This document shows positions 1-8,192 of a stretch of 28,002 bases of DNA, in pieces. Source of the DNA: Flavobacteriales bacterium UBA972 (GTDB taxonomy: Bacteria; Bacteroidota; Bacteroidia; Flavobacteriales; Schleiferiaceae). The DNA is taken from positions 1 to 28,002 of the forward strand of contig DBBY01000029.1 in the NCBI GenBank assembly GCA_002292855.1, given 5' to 3'. The translations under genes were made by a program, and so were the position numbers. The notes under the pieces were generated by a model that saw only the letters and a program-made list of their open reading frames with translations, made no database searches and had not been told where the DNA came from. The number at the start of each line of letters is the position of its first letter. The first letter of the stretch is position 1.

Positions 1-234
1 TTGGCATTCGCGCCGCTCTTGCTCGTGGCCGCTGCCCTCCACCCCACTTCATGGCCTGGATTTTTGCGCGGACTTCCCCTTGCCCTTGCCATGATCGTCT
101 TAGAATGGCGCCGGCAGTGGGAGCGACGTCAAATTCCCACAGTTGATAGGGGCCAGAAGCCCCAATTCAAAACCCGACAGTGGATCTACAAACTCATTTT
201 GGCGGCAGGCCTCGGGCTGATTCCTTTTTTGTAA
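1..234 (+). CDS. C-terminal fragment of an unrecognised membrane-associated protein
   Basis: The frame is open from the first base of the window to a TAA at 232-234, so this is the 3' end of a gene whose start lies outside. The 77 visible residues contain a hydrophobic stretch (about residues 3-35), a charged Arg/Lys/Gln-rich segment that includes EWRRQWERRQ, and a final hydrophobic stretch ending in PFL. That looks like the last two membrane segments of an integral membrane protein with a short basic loop between them. The layout is loosely like the C-terminus of MBOAT-type acyltransferases, but I cannot recognise a family and claim none. It converges with the next gene: only 4 bases separate the two stop codons, which leaves no room for a terminator. 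Confidence 0.5.
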   Translation: MAFAPLLLVAAALHPTSWPGFLRGLPLALAMIVLEWRRQWERRQIPTVDRGQKPQFKTRQWIYKLILAAGLGLIPFL

Positions 235-238
235 GCCG

Positions 239-2467
239 CTAGCGGAACACCGTGAGCATTCCTATGCGTTCCTCGACCAAGCCGTCGGGTAACCTAATGA
301 AGACCTTGTAGGTGTAGGGCCCTGCAGGGACGGGCTCGCCTCCATAGGTTCCGTTCCATCCCCTGGAGTCTTCGTCGCTGTGAAAAACCTGGAGGCCCCA
401 GCGGTTGAACAGAGCCCACTCAAAGCCTTCTACGCCCGTGGCATAAATCACAAAGCGCTCGTTAACCGCGTCTCCGTTGGGCGTGAAGGCCGAAGGAATG
501 TACACGTAGTGGTCCATTTTAAGGTTTAAAGGGAAGGCAATGCTGTCGGTACAGCCCAGGGTATCGCTCACAGCCAAGCCAAGCCAGTAAGTTCCCGGTC
601 GGCCGTACAGGTGGCGCGGATGAACCTTCGTCGAGGTGTCTCCGTCGCCAAAGTACCACCGCACCCGGTTGCTGTCGGTCGAAAAGTTCGCAAAAGAAAC
701 GTCGAGGGGGTTGCCTGGGGCCTGTATGAAATTGAAGGATGCGCGGGGCTGCGGAACCACCCAAGCATACACGGAATCCTCCGTTGCAATCAAGCAGTCG
801 TCGGTCACGCGGTATCGGTACCAGGTGCTGGCCGATGGAGTAATGGACCAAAGGGAATCCGAAGGTCCGTTGATCCATTTAAAGTCGAGCTGACCCCGAC
901 CCAAACTGGCACGAGCCCTGAGGGTCACGCCATCTCCAGGGCAGAGGTAAAGCGTGTCTGAAGACGTTTGAATGGAATCGTAGGGGTCCACATAAATCGT
1001 GATGCTGTCGACGCGCGGAACCGTACTGCATTCGTCCCAACTGAGGTATCGGTAGGTCGTAGTCGTGGCCGGGGTCACCGTCAGGAGCACGGTTTGAAGA
1101 CTGTCGGACTCCCAGTAGCCTCGCTTGAGGCCCTCTCCCCCTTGAATGCTCGCTCTAAGTCGCGTGCTCGAGCCCGGGCAATCGAGGGTATCGTTGCCCT
1201 GATCTATGGTCAATAAGGCCTGTACCCCAACCCTATCGCGAATCCAAATATCTACAGAATCCGCAGGGTAGACCGCGCAATCGGTAGAAACCGGCATCAT
1301 GCGGACCCGCAAGAACTCCAGGGGTTCTGCGATTGCGTCGTCTATTGGTTCAAACCATAGGGTATCTGAGGTTTGGCCCGGAAGCAGTATTAAGGTATCG
1401 GGCAACACTCCTGCAAAATCGGCCGTTGTGGCCGTACCCACGTAGTTAAACTGGGCAATCAGAGTGTCGCTGGTGGCGCCCTTGCGGTTAAAAAGCAGGT
1501 AGCTCCGGGCACAGCCCTCGACCATTGCAGTGTCGGCAAAGGAGGCCCCAGAGTTGGTGGTCGGCGTAAGGTTGATTTCGGGCAGTTTAAAGGACCGCGC
1601 ACCGAGGAATACGGCAGAATTGAGTATGCCGTCGCTCACGTCGGCAATCATTAGTTTGATGGTGTAGGGAATTCCGCAAACAACCCCTGCCCTGGCCTTA
1701 AATACGTCGGTGAAGCCCTCCATGGCGATAATGCTGGTTCCGCCCGTATTGGCGTTGTAGTAGGAGGCATGCGCCACATAATTGGGGTTAGCCGCCAGGC
1801 AATTGGAGGCAGAATTGCCTCCAGAGGGGAAGCCTTGGTTGATGGTGTTGACCGCTACCGGGGTGTTGGTGCCTGGAATGGTTGCCAGGTTCACGGTATC
1901 GATGCGGAGCGAACCGTTGGGGTTGTAGAGCGGTGCCCCGTTAATTCCCGGCCCGATGAGAAAAAATCCGAAGACGTCATTGAACGACGAGCAGGTGTAG
2001 CCCGTGTACTCCTTCGACGCAAAGATGTAGTCAAACTGCACGCTGTCGCCGCCGGCAAGAAAGTCAAATTGAATGGATGCGCGGTCGTACTGGTTTGAAT
2101 TGGTCGAGCCAATTGCGTTGAGTACCGAGGTCAAATTCGCGCTCGGAGTTTGCGTCGGGAAGGTGGTAAATGTTCCCGTCTGGCCGGGCACCACGTCTAT
2201 TGCGTCGGTCGTTACCATAACGATTCCGCTGTCGAGGCCAAAGGCGGGGTTGGCGCAGTTGAATTTGCCGAGCTGTACCGAGGGTGGCTGCGGCAAGGGG
2301 AGACCAAATTGATTTAAGGGCGAGTAGACTAAAAAATTGGGTCCAACTAAAACATTCTGCACCAACCACATGGGGTCGTTGCGCGGTGAAGTAGAATTCA
2401 CCACGATGTTTTGGGCTTTGGCATTAAGTCCAAAAACTAAGACAATTATCAGGGCAATTTTTGGCAT
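239..2467 (-). CDS. Secreted choice-of-anchor L / PKD protein with T9SS type B sorting domain
   Basis: A 742-residue surface or secreted protein. I start it at the ATG at 2467 because this gives a clean signal peptide (MPKIALIIVLVFGLNAKAQ); an in-frame ATG at 2503 is a less likely alternative. After the signal peptide comes a choice-of-anchor L region (about residues 20-300), with the typical opening NDPMWLVQNVLVG and the FDYIFASKEY core. Calx-beta-like and Ig-like segments follow, then a PKD domain (about 575-650, with WYFGDGDTS). The last 92 residues are a gliding-motility-associated type B CTD (IPSAFTPNGDAVNERF, then LFNRWGLQVF and GWNGTYGGEPVPAGPYTY). Proteins with this CTD are exported by the T9SS, whose channel SprA is encoded at 16219-23508. 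The molecular target is unknown; adhesion or gliding is plausible. The family assignments are from recognition, not a search. Confidence 0.88.
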   Translation of the reverse strand: MPKIALIIVLVFGLNAKAQNIVVNSTSPRNDPMWLVQNVLVGPNFLVYSPLNQFGLPLPQPPSVQLGKFNCANPAFGLDSGIVMVTTDAIDVVPGQTGTFTTFPTQTPSANLTSVLNAIGSTNSNQYDRASIQFDFLAGGDSVQFDYIFASKEYTGYTCSSFNDVFGFFLIGPGINGAPLYNPNGSLRIDTVNLATIPGTNTPVAVNTINQGFPSGGNSASNCLAANPNYVAHASYYNANTGGTSIIAMEGFTDVFKARAGVVCGIPYTIKLMIADVSDGILNSAVFLGARSFKLPEINLTPTTNSGASFADTAMVEGCARSYLLFNRKGATSDTLIAQFNYVGTATTADFAGVLPDTLILLPGQTSDTLWFEPIDDAIAEPLEFLRVRMMPVSTDCAVYPADSVDIWIRDRVGVQALLTIDQGNDTLDCPGSSTRLRASIQGGEGLKRGYWESDSLQTVLLTVTPATTTTYRYLSWDECSTVPRVDSITIYVDPYDSIQTSSDTLYLCPGDGVTLRARASLGRGQLDFKWINGPSDSLWSITPSASTWYRYRVTDDCLIATEDSVYAWVVPQPRASFNFIQAPGNPLDVSFANFSTDSNRVRWYFGDGDTSTKVHPRHLYGRPGTYWLGLAVSDTLGCTDSIAFPLNLKMDHYVYIPSAFTPNGDAVNERFVIYATGVEGFEWALFNRWGLQVFHSDEDSRGWNGTYGGEPVPAGPYTYKVFIRLPDGLVEERIGMLTVFR

Positions 2468-2509
2468 GATTCCAAGGCACAAGATACAAAGTGTAGTCCG
2501 CATGAATTG

Positions 2510-2522
2510 TACCTTAGAGGTA
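2510..2522 (+). promoter_or_regulatory. Putative -7 box and small dyad at the M20 dipeptidase start
   Basis: TACCTTAG (2510-2517) matches five of the six fixed positions of the Bacteroidetes -7 element TAnnTTTG and ends 4 bases before the ATG at 2522. The same bases form a perfect 5-bp inverted repeat, TACCT-TAG-AGGTA, whose last base is the A of the start codon. Transcription from this box would begin at or next to the ATG. I see no TTG at the expected -33 distance, so the call is tentative. The 54-base divergent gap also holds the start region of the neighbouring minus-strand gene. Confidence 0.3.
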
Positions 2523-3907
2523 TGATTGATACCTACGTTTCCCAGCACCGACAGCGCTTTCTCGACGAACTCTTCACGCTTTTGCGCTTGCCCAGTATTT
2601 CTGCCGACCCGGCCTACAAAGATTCTGTGCTCGCTACGGCCGATGCCGTCGCCGACTTTTTGATTAAAGCAGGCGCCCAAAAGGTAGAAGTCTGCCCAAC
2701 GCCGGGGTATCCGGTCGTGTACGGAGAGTACCTAGTGGACCCGAGTCGACCGACGGTGCTGGTCTATGGGCACTACGACGTGCAGCCGGCTGACCCCCTT
2801 AACCTGTGGACCACCCCGGCCTTTGAGCCCGAGGTGCGCACTACCCCGATCCACCCCAACGGAGCCATTTTTGCCCGCGGTGCCTGCGACGACAAAGGCC
2901 AAGTTTTTATGCACATCAAGGCATTTGAAGCCATGGTCGCATTGGGCAACGTACCCTGCAACATGAAGTTCATGATCGAGGGCGAAGAAGAGGTCGGATC
3001 CAATAACCTGGAGCGCTTCCTGGTTGAGAACCGCGATCGCCTTGCATGCGACGTTATTTTGATTTCAGATACCGGCATCGTGGCCCCAGGCACGCCTTCG
3101 GTTTCGGTTGGACTGCGCGGACTCTCCTATGTCGAGGTAGAGGTAACGGGTCCGAGCCGAGACCTGCATTCGGGAATTTACGGGGGCGCTGTGGCGAATC
3201 CGATTAACATTCTGGCCGAAATGATTGCCTCGCTGCACGACAGCGACAACCGAATCACCATTCCCGGATTCTACGACCGGGTGCAAAGCCTGAGTGCAGA
3301 CCAGCGGGCCGACCTCAATAAGGCTCCCTTTACGCTTGAAGAATATAAGGCCGCACTTGACCTTAGTGACATTCACGGAGAAACCGGCTACACCACGGTG
3401 GAGCGCACCGGAATCCGCCCCACGCTCGATGTAAACGGCATTTGGGGCGGCTACACGGGCGAGGGAGCCAAGACCGTAATTGCCTCTAAGGCCTTTGCCA
3501 AAATTTCGATGCGCCTGGTACCCGATCAGGATCCCGACGAGATTACGGAACTCTTTACCAAGCACTTTCTCAAGATTGCTCCGCCGAGCGTGCGGGTGAA
3601 GGTCAAGCCCCACCACGGCGGCCATGCCTACGTCTGCCCTACCGACCATCCGGGGTACCGCGCCGCGCACAAGGCGATGGCCGAAACCTTTGGCAGAGAG
3701 CCTATCCCCACCCGCGACGGCGGATCCATTCCCATTGTTGCCCTTTTTGAGCGCGAATTGGGAGTTAAGTCCATACTCATGGGTTTTGGGCTTGATAGCG
3801 ATGCCATTCACTCGCCCGACGAGCACTACGGCATTGACAACTACTTTCAAGGGATCAGGACCATTCCCCGGTTCTACCTCCACTACGCCAAGGAGGCCAA
3901 GGCCTAG
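2522..3907 (+). CDS. M20 family metallodipeptidase
   Basis: A 461-residue cytosolic zinc peptidase of the M20 family (PepV / carnosinase-like dipeptidase group), expected to hydrolyse dipeptides or short peptides. The dinuclear metal site is complete: YGHYDVQP (His84, Asp86), RGACDDKG (Asp123), IEGEEEVGS (Glu155/156), ISDTG (Asp183) and DAIHSPDE (His430). The lid/dimerisation domain lies between, including the conserved DLHSGIYGG near residue 214. Length is normal for the group. I prefer the ATG at 2522 over an upstream in-frame ATG at 2507, because the family begins with a short helix equivalent to IDTYVSQHRQRFLDEL. The upstream ATG would also place part of the putative promoter inside the gene. 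It is a single-gene unit, closed by the hairpin at 3922-3949. Substrate specificity within the M20 family cannot be read from the sequence. Confidence 0.93.
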   Translation: MIDTYVSQHRQRFLDELFTLLRLPSISADPAYKDSVLATADAVADFLIKAGAQKVEVCPTPGYPVVYGEYLVDPSRPTVLVYGHYDVQPADPLNLWTTPAFEPEVRTTPIHPNGAIFARGACDDKGQVFMHIKAFEAMVALGNVPCNMKFMIEGEEEVGSNNLERFLVENRDRLACDVILISDTGIVAPGTPSVSVGLRGLSYVEVEVTGPSRDLHSGIYGGAVANPINILAEMIASLHDSDNRITIPGFYDRVQSLSADQRADLNKAPFTLEEYKAALDLSDIHGETGYTTVERTGIRPTLDVNGIWGGYTGEGAKTVIASKAFAKISMRLVPDQDPDEITELFTKHFLKIAPPSVRVKVKPHHGGHAYVCPTDHPGYRAAHKAMAETFGREPIPTRDGGSIPIVALFERELGVKSILMGFGLDSDAIHSPDEHYGIDNYFQGIRTIPRFYLHYAKEAKA

Positions 3908-3921
3908 GCAGGCAAGAAATC

Positions 3922-3949
3922 AAAAAGGCGACCCCAGGGTCGCCTTTTT
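3922..3949. terminator. Bidirectional Rho-independent terminator
   Basis: A 12-bp perfect stem (3922-3933 pairing with 3938-3949) with the tetraloop CCAG. The stem is A-tract plus GGCGACC on the left and GGTCGCC plus T-tract on the right, so it ends transcripts from both directions. It lies between the convergent M20 peptidase and PiT transporter genes. Confidence 0.92.
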
Positions 3950-3970
3950 AGTTTAATTCCAAGTCTATTC

Positions 3971-6184
3971 TCAGGGCACGTAGAGTTGATGCACTCGATG
4001 CATCAGGGCGGTAATGTCCCTAAGCTCCATGAGCAGGCGGGTCTGAAGGTGCGACTGCCGCGTCGAAATTTCTCCGTTGCGGTAGGCCATGAGCTCGCGA
4101 TCAAGGATGCGCTGGACCTCGGAGATAATGCGCCTCTTTGCCGCGAGCAGGTCGCTGTTGGACTCGGTCCTGCCGCTCTCTAAAGCCAATACAATGCGGC
4201 CAGAGTAGAGCGAGAATAGTGCAATGAGGTCGGCATAGGAAAGCAGGAAGGAACCATTGGGACGGGCGTGCAAATTCGCCAAATGCTCCTGCTGGGATTC
4301 CACCATAGCCCGGGCACTCTCGGTCATGTCGCAGACAAAATCAAAGGCCAAAAGGTGCTCTCGGTAGGACGCTGACCGTTCGCCCTTAAAATCGCGAATG
4401 ATGCGAACCATTCTGAGCTCGAGTTGCTTGTGGCGTTTAAGTAACAAAACAACTTCTTTGCCCAGGCGCCGGGTTGTGCGCTTTTGGTTGTTTGCCAAGG
4501 CATCGGCCGCCATAACCACGATGTTGGCCGTGCGCTCAATGTCGGAACCCATGAGCAACCTGCTGCTCACAATGGGTTCCTCGGATTTTATAAGCTTTTC
4601 TACAGCATCCTCAAGCAAATTTTCGGCCCGCATTTGCTTCGAAAATCCCATGCTGCTCCTAATAATGAGTCCGGCGGCAAAGACCGTCAAAACCAATGCG
4701 GCGATGAACTCGCCGTAGTACAAGAATGCGGCAAAAATCATGGAAGCGGTGAAGGCAATTACTGCCGTTAACAGCCAGCTTCCAATGACACTTACCACGC
4801 CTGCAACCCGGTACACCGCGGATTCTTGACCCCATGCACGGTCTGCCAGGGAGGTTCCCATTCCAACCATGAATACTACAAAGGTGGTGCTCAAGGGCAA
4901 GCCCAAACTTGTCGCATAGGCAATCAAGGTGCTCGCAATCATGAGGTTTACACTTCCCCTAACGAAATCAAAGGCCGGCTGAGCTTGTTCTTGATCTCGA
5001 GCGAGCTTTGATGGAGCAAACCGTGAATCCGTCCAAGCCTTAGACGACAGGGGCACCACAGAACCCACCATTTTTGCCAAATTCTCCACCAAAGAAGTGA
5101 TGGATCGACTCAAAACGTTGGGCTTGAACTTCTCAGAACCCTCCCCCTGCCTTGCAAGGTTAATTTCGGTTTCAGAAACTTTGCGCGACTTGGCATTGAA
5201 CCAAAGAGTCAAAATCATTACTAAACCCGCTAAAAGTAGAATGGAGAGCGGCGTAGTAACCTCTTCTTGCAGGGCGCCCATCATTAGTTCGCGCGGATCC
5301 ATACCGCTCGAAGCATAGAGACCGTAGGCTTGCATGGCCGCTAAGGCTGGACCTATGAAATTCACCAGGTCGTTGCCTGCAAAGGCCATAGACAAAGCAA
5401 AGGTGCCAAAAAGAACCACATACTTAAGGGGATTAATGCCGCGGTATACCGCAATCTGAGCGATGGCACTGAATCCGACCAAAAAGGCAAGGAGCAGGAA
5501 GTTCTGGTGAAGCGTTAACCAATTGATTAAGTCGGCATCAAACAAAACACTTCCCTTTAGCCCCTTAAAGATTAGAAAATTGAGAATCAACGTCGCCGCT
5601 GCGCCGCTGAAAATACCACCGAACCACCGGAGGGTATGCTCGAGTTTGTTGGTGAACACTAAGCGGGTGAGCCACTGAACAAGCAATCCGGCGATAAAAG
5701 CTATTCCAACCGAAGAGAAAATCCCATAAATAATGGTCAAGGTACTCGAGATATTAATGTACTCCGAGAAGAGAAAGGGATCTAATCCGCGCTCCAATGC
5801 CGTCAAGAATCCGATGGCAACACCCGCTCCAAACAGCTCAAATACAAGGGATACTGTGGTTGAAGTGGGGATTCCTAAGGTGTTAAAGACGTCCAAAAGA
5901 ATGACGTCAGTGAGCATTACCGCAACAAAAATGAAGAGCAGGCTGTGAAAAGAGAAAAACGCCGGGTCAAAAACGCCCTTGCGCGCAACCTCCATCATTC
6001 CCGATGAGAAGAGTGTGCCCAAGACCACCCCCATGCTTGCAACTACTAAAATTGTTCGGTAGCTCGCTGCGCGAGTTCCCAAAGCGGAATTCAAAAAATT
6101 TACTGCGTCGTTGGCAACACCAACAATTAAGTCTAATGTTGCTAAACAGAGCAGCAGAATAACCAGTAGAAAGTAAGGGTCCAT
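3971..6184 (-). CDS. PiT family inorganic phosphate transporter with C-terminal PhoU-like domain
   Basis: A 737-residue inner-membrane phosphate symporter of the PiT family. The N-terminal half carries the PiT signature GVANDAVNFLNSALGT (about residues 22-37) followed by GIPTSTTVSLVFE. A second copy of the repeat, AGNDLVNFIGPAL, lies near residue 265, and LGLPLSTTFVVFMVGMGTSLAD occurs further on. There are about a dozen hydrophobic segments. Roughly the last 230 residues are a soluble helical region resembling PhoU, as is common in the long Bacteroidetes form. I start at the ATG at 6184. The frame is open three codons further to a TTG at 6193, but that TTG falls inside the TAACTTTG box at 6191-6198, which supports the ATG. 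The gene is last in its run and ends at the bidirectional terminator. It is separated from tsaB by 109 bases that hold a -7 box and a dyad, so it probably has its own promoter. Confidence 0.92.
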   Translation of the reverse strand: MDPYFLLVILLLCLATLDLIVGVANDAVNFLNSALGTRAASYRTILVVASMGVVLGTLFSSGMMEVARKGVFDPAFFSFHSLLFIFVAVMLTDVILLDVFNTLGIPTSTTVSLVFELFGAGVAIGFLTALERGLDPFLFSEYINISSTLTIIYGIFSSVGIAFIAGLLVQWLTRLVFTNKLEHTLRWFGGIFSGAAATLILNFLIFKGLKGSVLFDADLINWLTLHQNFLLLAFLVGFSAIAQIAVYRGINPLKYVVLFGTFALSMAFAGNDLVNFIGPALAAMQAYGLYASSGMDPRELMMGALQEEVTTPLSILLLAGLVMILTLWFNAKSRKVSETEINLARQGEGSEKFKPNVLSRSITSLVENLAKMVGSVVPLSSKAWTDSRFAPSKLARDQEQAQPAFDFVRGSVNLMIASTLIAYATSLGLPLSTTFVVFMVGMGTSLADRAWGQESAVYRVAGVVSVIGSWLLTAVIAFTASMIFAAFLYYGEFIAALVLTVFAAGLIIRSSMGFSKQMRAENLLEDAVEKLIKSEEPIVSSRLLMGSDIERTANIVVMAADALANNQKRTTRRLGKEVVLLLKRHKQLELRMVRIIRDFKGERSASYREHLLAFDFVCDMTESARAMVESQQEHLANLHARPNGSFLLSYADLIALFSLYSGRIVLALESGRTESNSDLLAAKRRIISEVQRILDRELMAYRNGEISTRQSHLQTRLLMELRDITALMHRVHQLYVP

Positions 6185-6190
6185 GGAGAA

Positions 6191-6198
6191 CAAAGTTA
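6191..6198 (-). promoter_or_regulatory. Perfect TAnnTTTG -7 box before the PiT gene
   Basis: Read on the minus strand this is TAACTTTG, an exact match to the Bacteroidetes -7 consensus, ending 6 bases before the ATG at 6184. No TTG lies 17-23 bases upstream, so the -33 element seems absent and an activator may be needed. The expected transcript would have almost no 5' leader. Confidence 0.45.
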
Positions 6199-6228
6199 CT
6201 CGACTTAGGCAAGGGCCTGTATTACCCT

Positions 6229-6250
6229 CAGGTTAAAAAGCTTTGACCTG
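6229..6250. repeat. Imperfect inverted repeat upstream of the PiT transporter
   Basis: CAGGTTAAA (6229-6237) and TTTGACCTG (6242-6250) are inverted repeats with eight of nine positions matching, around an AAGC centre. The centre lies about 45 bases upstream of the putative -7 box for the PiT gene, a typical distance for an activator site. It could instead be a weak 3' hairpin for tsaB, but it lacks a GC-rich stem and a proper terminal T-run. Confidence 0.35.
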
Positions 6251-6293
6251 CTTGTAATAAGCCGGAATTACCGAACCAGAGGCCAACAGGATT

Positions 6294-6965
6294 TTATAGA
6301 ACCTGCCCAAAAGCTTTAAGGTACTGAGGCTCCCATGCGGCTAAATCCAGCGAATCACCCGCGTGAATGCAGCGACTCGCCGCCGCAAGGGCGTGGCGAG
6401 CTCGGGCGAAGCGAACCCCAGTGTCGCGCAGGCGCGGCCAATGCTCCAAAGATTTTTCGACGCCGTCACCCCCAGCCCAGGCAGCGGGTCGGTCGGCCCA
6501 AGATGCATCAATTATTTGGGGACGGTCTTGGCTAATGCGCTTGCCGGAACCCTCAAAAAAAGCCTCATAGACTTCCATCCTGCGGGCATCCATTGCAGTC
6601 CAAATAGAAAGGGCTTGATCCTCCTTCTGCGCTTCCTTTAGTTCTTCTTGTACCGCTTCCGCCAGCATTTCTAAAGAACTGACTCCGTAGCAGGGAATTC
6701 CCCAGGGGAGGGCCAAACCCTTGGCCGCAGAAAGGCCAATGCGCAAACCCGTGTAGGAACCCGGGCCTTGACCCGCCGCAATTCCAGTGAGGTCGCGAAC
6801 CCTAAGACCCGCAGAGGCCAAGACCTCCAAAATCATGGGGTGCAGTGCTTCTGCATGACGATAGCCCTGAATACTGAGTTCCTCGCGTTCAGCTATAATG
6901 GAGCTTCCCTCGGCAACCGCCACGCTGCAAAGGCGCGAAGAGGTTTCTATCAGGAGCAGCGGCAT
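6294..6965 (-). CDS. tsaB: tRNA threonylcarbamoyladenosine biosynthesis protein TsaB
   Basis: A 223-residue cytosolic protein. TsaB is the non-catalytic partner of TsaD (with TsaE) in making N6-threonylcarbamoyladenosine at position 37 of ANN-decoding tRNAs. The N-terminal ASKHA-fold start is visible (LLLIETSSRLCSVAVAEG), as is the diagnostic GPGSYTGLRIG motif (residues 67-77). The near-C-terminal AAWEPQYLK is also typical of the family. Its start codon directly abuts the stop of the upstream HlyD-type adaptor with no gap, so it is almost certainly co-transcribed with that gene. No tsaD or tsaE is in the window, which is normal because these genes are usually dispersed. Confidence 0.94.
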   Translation of the reverse strand: MPLLLIETSSRLCSVAVAEGSSIIAEREELSIQGYRHAEALHPMILEVLASAGLRVRDLTGIAAGQGPGSYTGLRIGLSAAKGLALPWGIPCYGVSSLEMLAEAVQEELKEAQKEDQALSIWTAMDARRMEVYEAFFEGSGKRISQDRPQIIDASWADRPAAWAGGDGVEKSLEHWPRLRDTGVRFARARHALAAASRCIHAGDSLDLAAWEPQYLKAFGQVL

Positions 6966-8192
6966 TTATTCGTCTTTGCCTCGGGTGACCGCGGAACCGT
7001 CCTCGAGCTTGCGCGACACCGCGTCAAAGGGTCCGCGCACCACCTCTTGGCCCAGTTTAAGGCCCTTAATTATCTGAATAAACTCGTCGTCTTGAATTCC
7101 GATGCTGACCTCAACCTGGCGAACCGTTGACCCGTCAACCACAAACACCACCTCACGAGGCGCTGAACTGGCGCTGTCGGCACGCACTGCTACTGCTTCC
7201 ACGGGGACCACTAAAACCCCTTCAGCACGCTTGGTCCTGACCTCTACGGTAGCGGTCATGCCACTGCGCAAGGGTTGCTGCCCGTAGTCTGCAACCAGCG
7301 AGGCATAGCTCGCCGGATCAACCTCTAGAGTGACCTTAAAATTGGTCACTTGGTTTACACCCGCAGCAGCATTGACGTTGGCCGCGTTGCGCACTTCAGT
7401 AACGACGGCCTTAAAATCATGCCCGAGGTAAGCGTCTGCCTTCACGGCGGCGGAATCTCCAACCTTGACACGTACAATGTCGTTTTCATTGACTTCGACC
7501 ACAACCTCCATGCGGGTCAGGTCCGAAATCCGCATAAGTTCCGTTCCCGCCATTTGCGCCGTTCCCACAACGCGCTCGCCAAGCTCCACATTGAGCCCGG
7601 TTACCGTGCCGTCCATTGGCGCAATTAAGCTCGTACGCTTGAGGTTGTCGCGCGCTTCTTTGAGGGAATTTTCGGCGGACTTTACCTGAAATTCTGCCGA
7701 CTTGACCGTCAATTCTGCGACCTGCTGCGCACGCTGAGCGGACTCCCACTCTGCCTTAGAAAGTACGTTTTGCTCAAAAAGCCCCTTACTACGCAGGTAT
7801 GCAGCCTGAACTTCAACAAACTGTGCCTTGGACTGAAGCAATCCCGACTTGGATTGATTGACCAAGGCCTCGGCACGACCCACCGAAGATTGGTAGAGGT
7901 CCGGGTTAATGCGGGCAAGAAGGGTTCCCTTGCGCACGTACTGGCCCTCAACCACCCGAAGCTCAATAATTTCACCGCTTACCTCGGGCGAAATCTTGAC
8001 CTCGACGGCCGGTTGAATCCTGCCTGAGGCACTCACGGTCTCAATGATGGTCTGGGATTCTACCTTGCCCACCTCGACGACCAACTCCTCGTCGGTTTGA
8101 CCCCACCAACCCTGCTTCTTGCCTACCAAACCAAGAACTATGAGCAGCACAGCAACTGCGCTAATCACCCAAATACGCTTCTTCTTATTCAT
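6966..8192 (-). CDS. HlyD/RND-type periplasmic adaptor (membrane fusion protein)
   Basis: A 408-residue adaptor that would link an inner-membrane pump to a TolC channel. It has one N-terminal membrane anchor (about residues 6-23) after MNKKKR. A lipoyl-like half follows (IQPAVEVKISPEVSGEIIELRVVEGQ is the recognisable strand pattern), then a long alpha-helical hairpin rich in Ala/Gln/Lys (about 105-195). The second lipoyl half (APMDGTVTGLNVELGERV) and a beta-barrel / membrane-proximal C-terminal part complete it. It overlaps the upstream tolC by 8 bases (ATGAATAA), implying translational coupling. No ABC (MacB-like) or RND permease follows: the next gene is tsaB. The energised component must be encoded elsewhere, and the substrate is unknown. 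Confidence 0.92.
   Translation of the reverse strand: MNKKKRIWVISAVAVLLIVLGLVGKKQGWWGQTDEELVVEVGKVESQTIIETVSASGRIQPAVEVKISPEVSGEIIELRVVEGQYVRKGTLLARINPDLYQSSVGRAEALVNQSKSGLLQSKAQFVEVQAAYLRSKGLFEQNVLSKAEWESAQRAQQVAELTVKSAEFQVKSAENSLKEARDNLKRTSLIAPMDGTVTGLNVELGERVVGTAQMAGTELMRISDLTRMEVVVEVNENDIVRVKVGDSAAVKADAYLGHDFKAVVTEVRNAANVNAAAGVNQVTNFKVTLEVDPASYASLVADYGQQPLRSGMTATVEVRTKRAEGVLVVPVEAVAVRADSASSAPREVVFVVDGSTVRQVEVSIGIQDDEFIQIIKGLKLGQEVVRGPFDAVSRKLEDGSAVTRGKDE

Noticed and set aside
3065..3883. A 272-codon minus-strand open frame inside the M20 peptidase gene
   Set aside because: It is antisense to a gene with a complete metal site, has no recognisable domain or signal, and reflects the high GC and codon pattern of the real strand.
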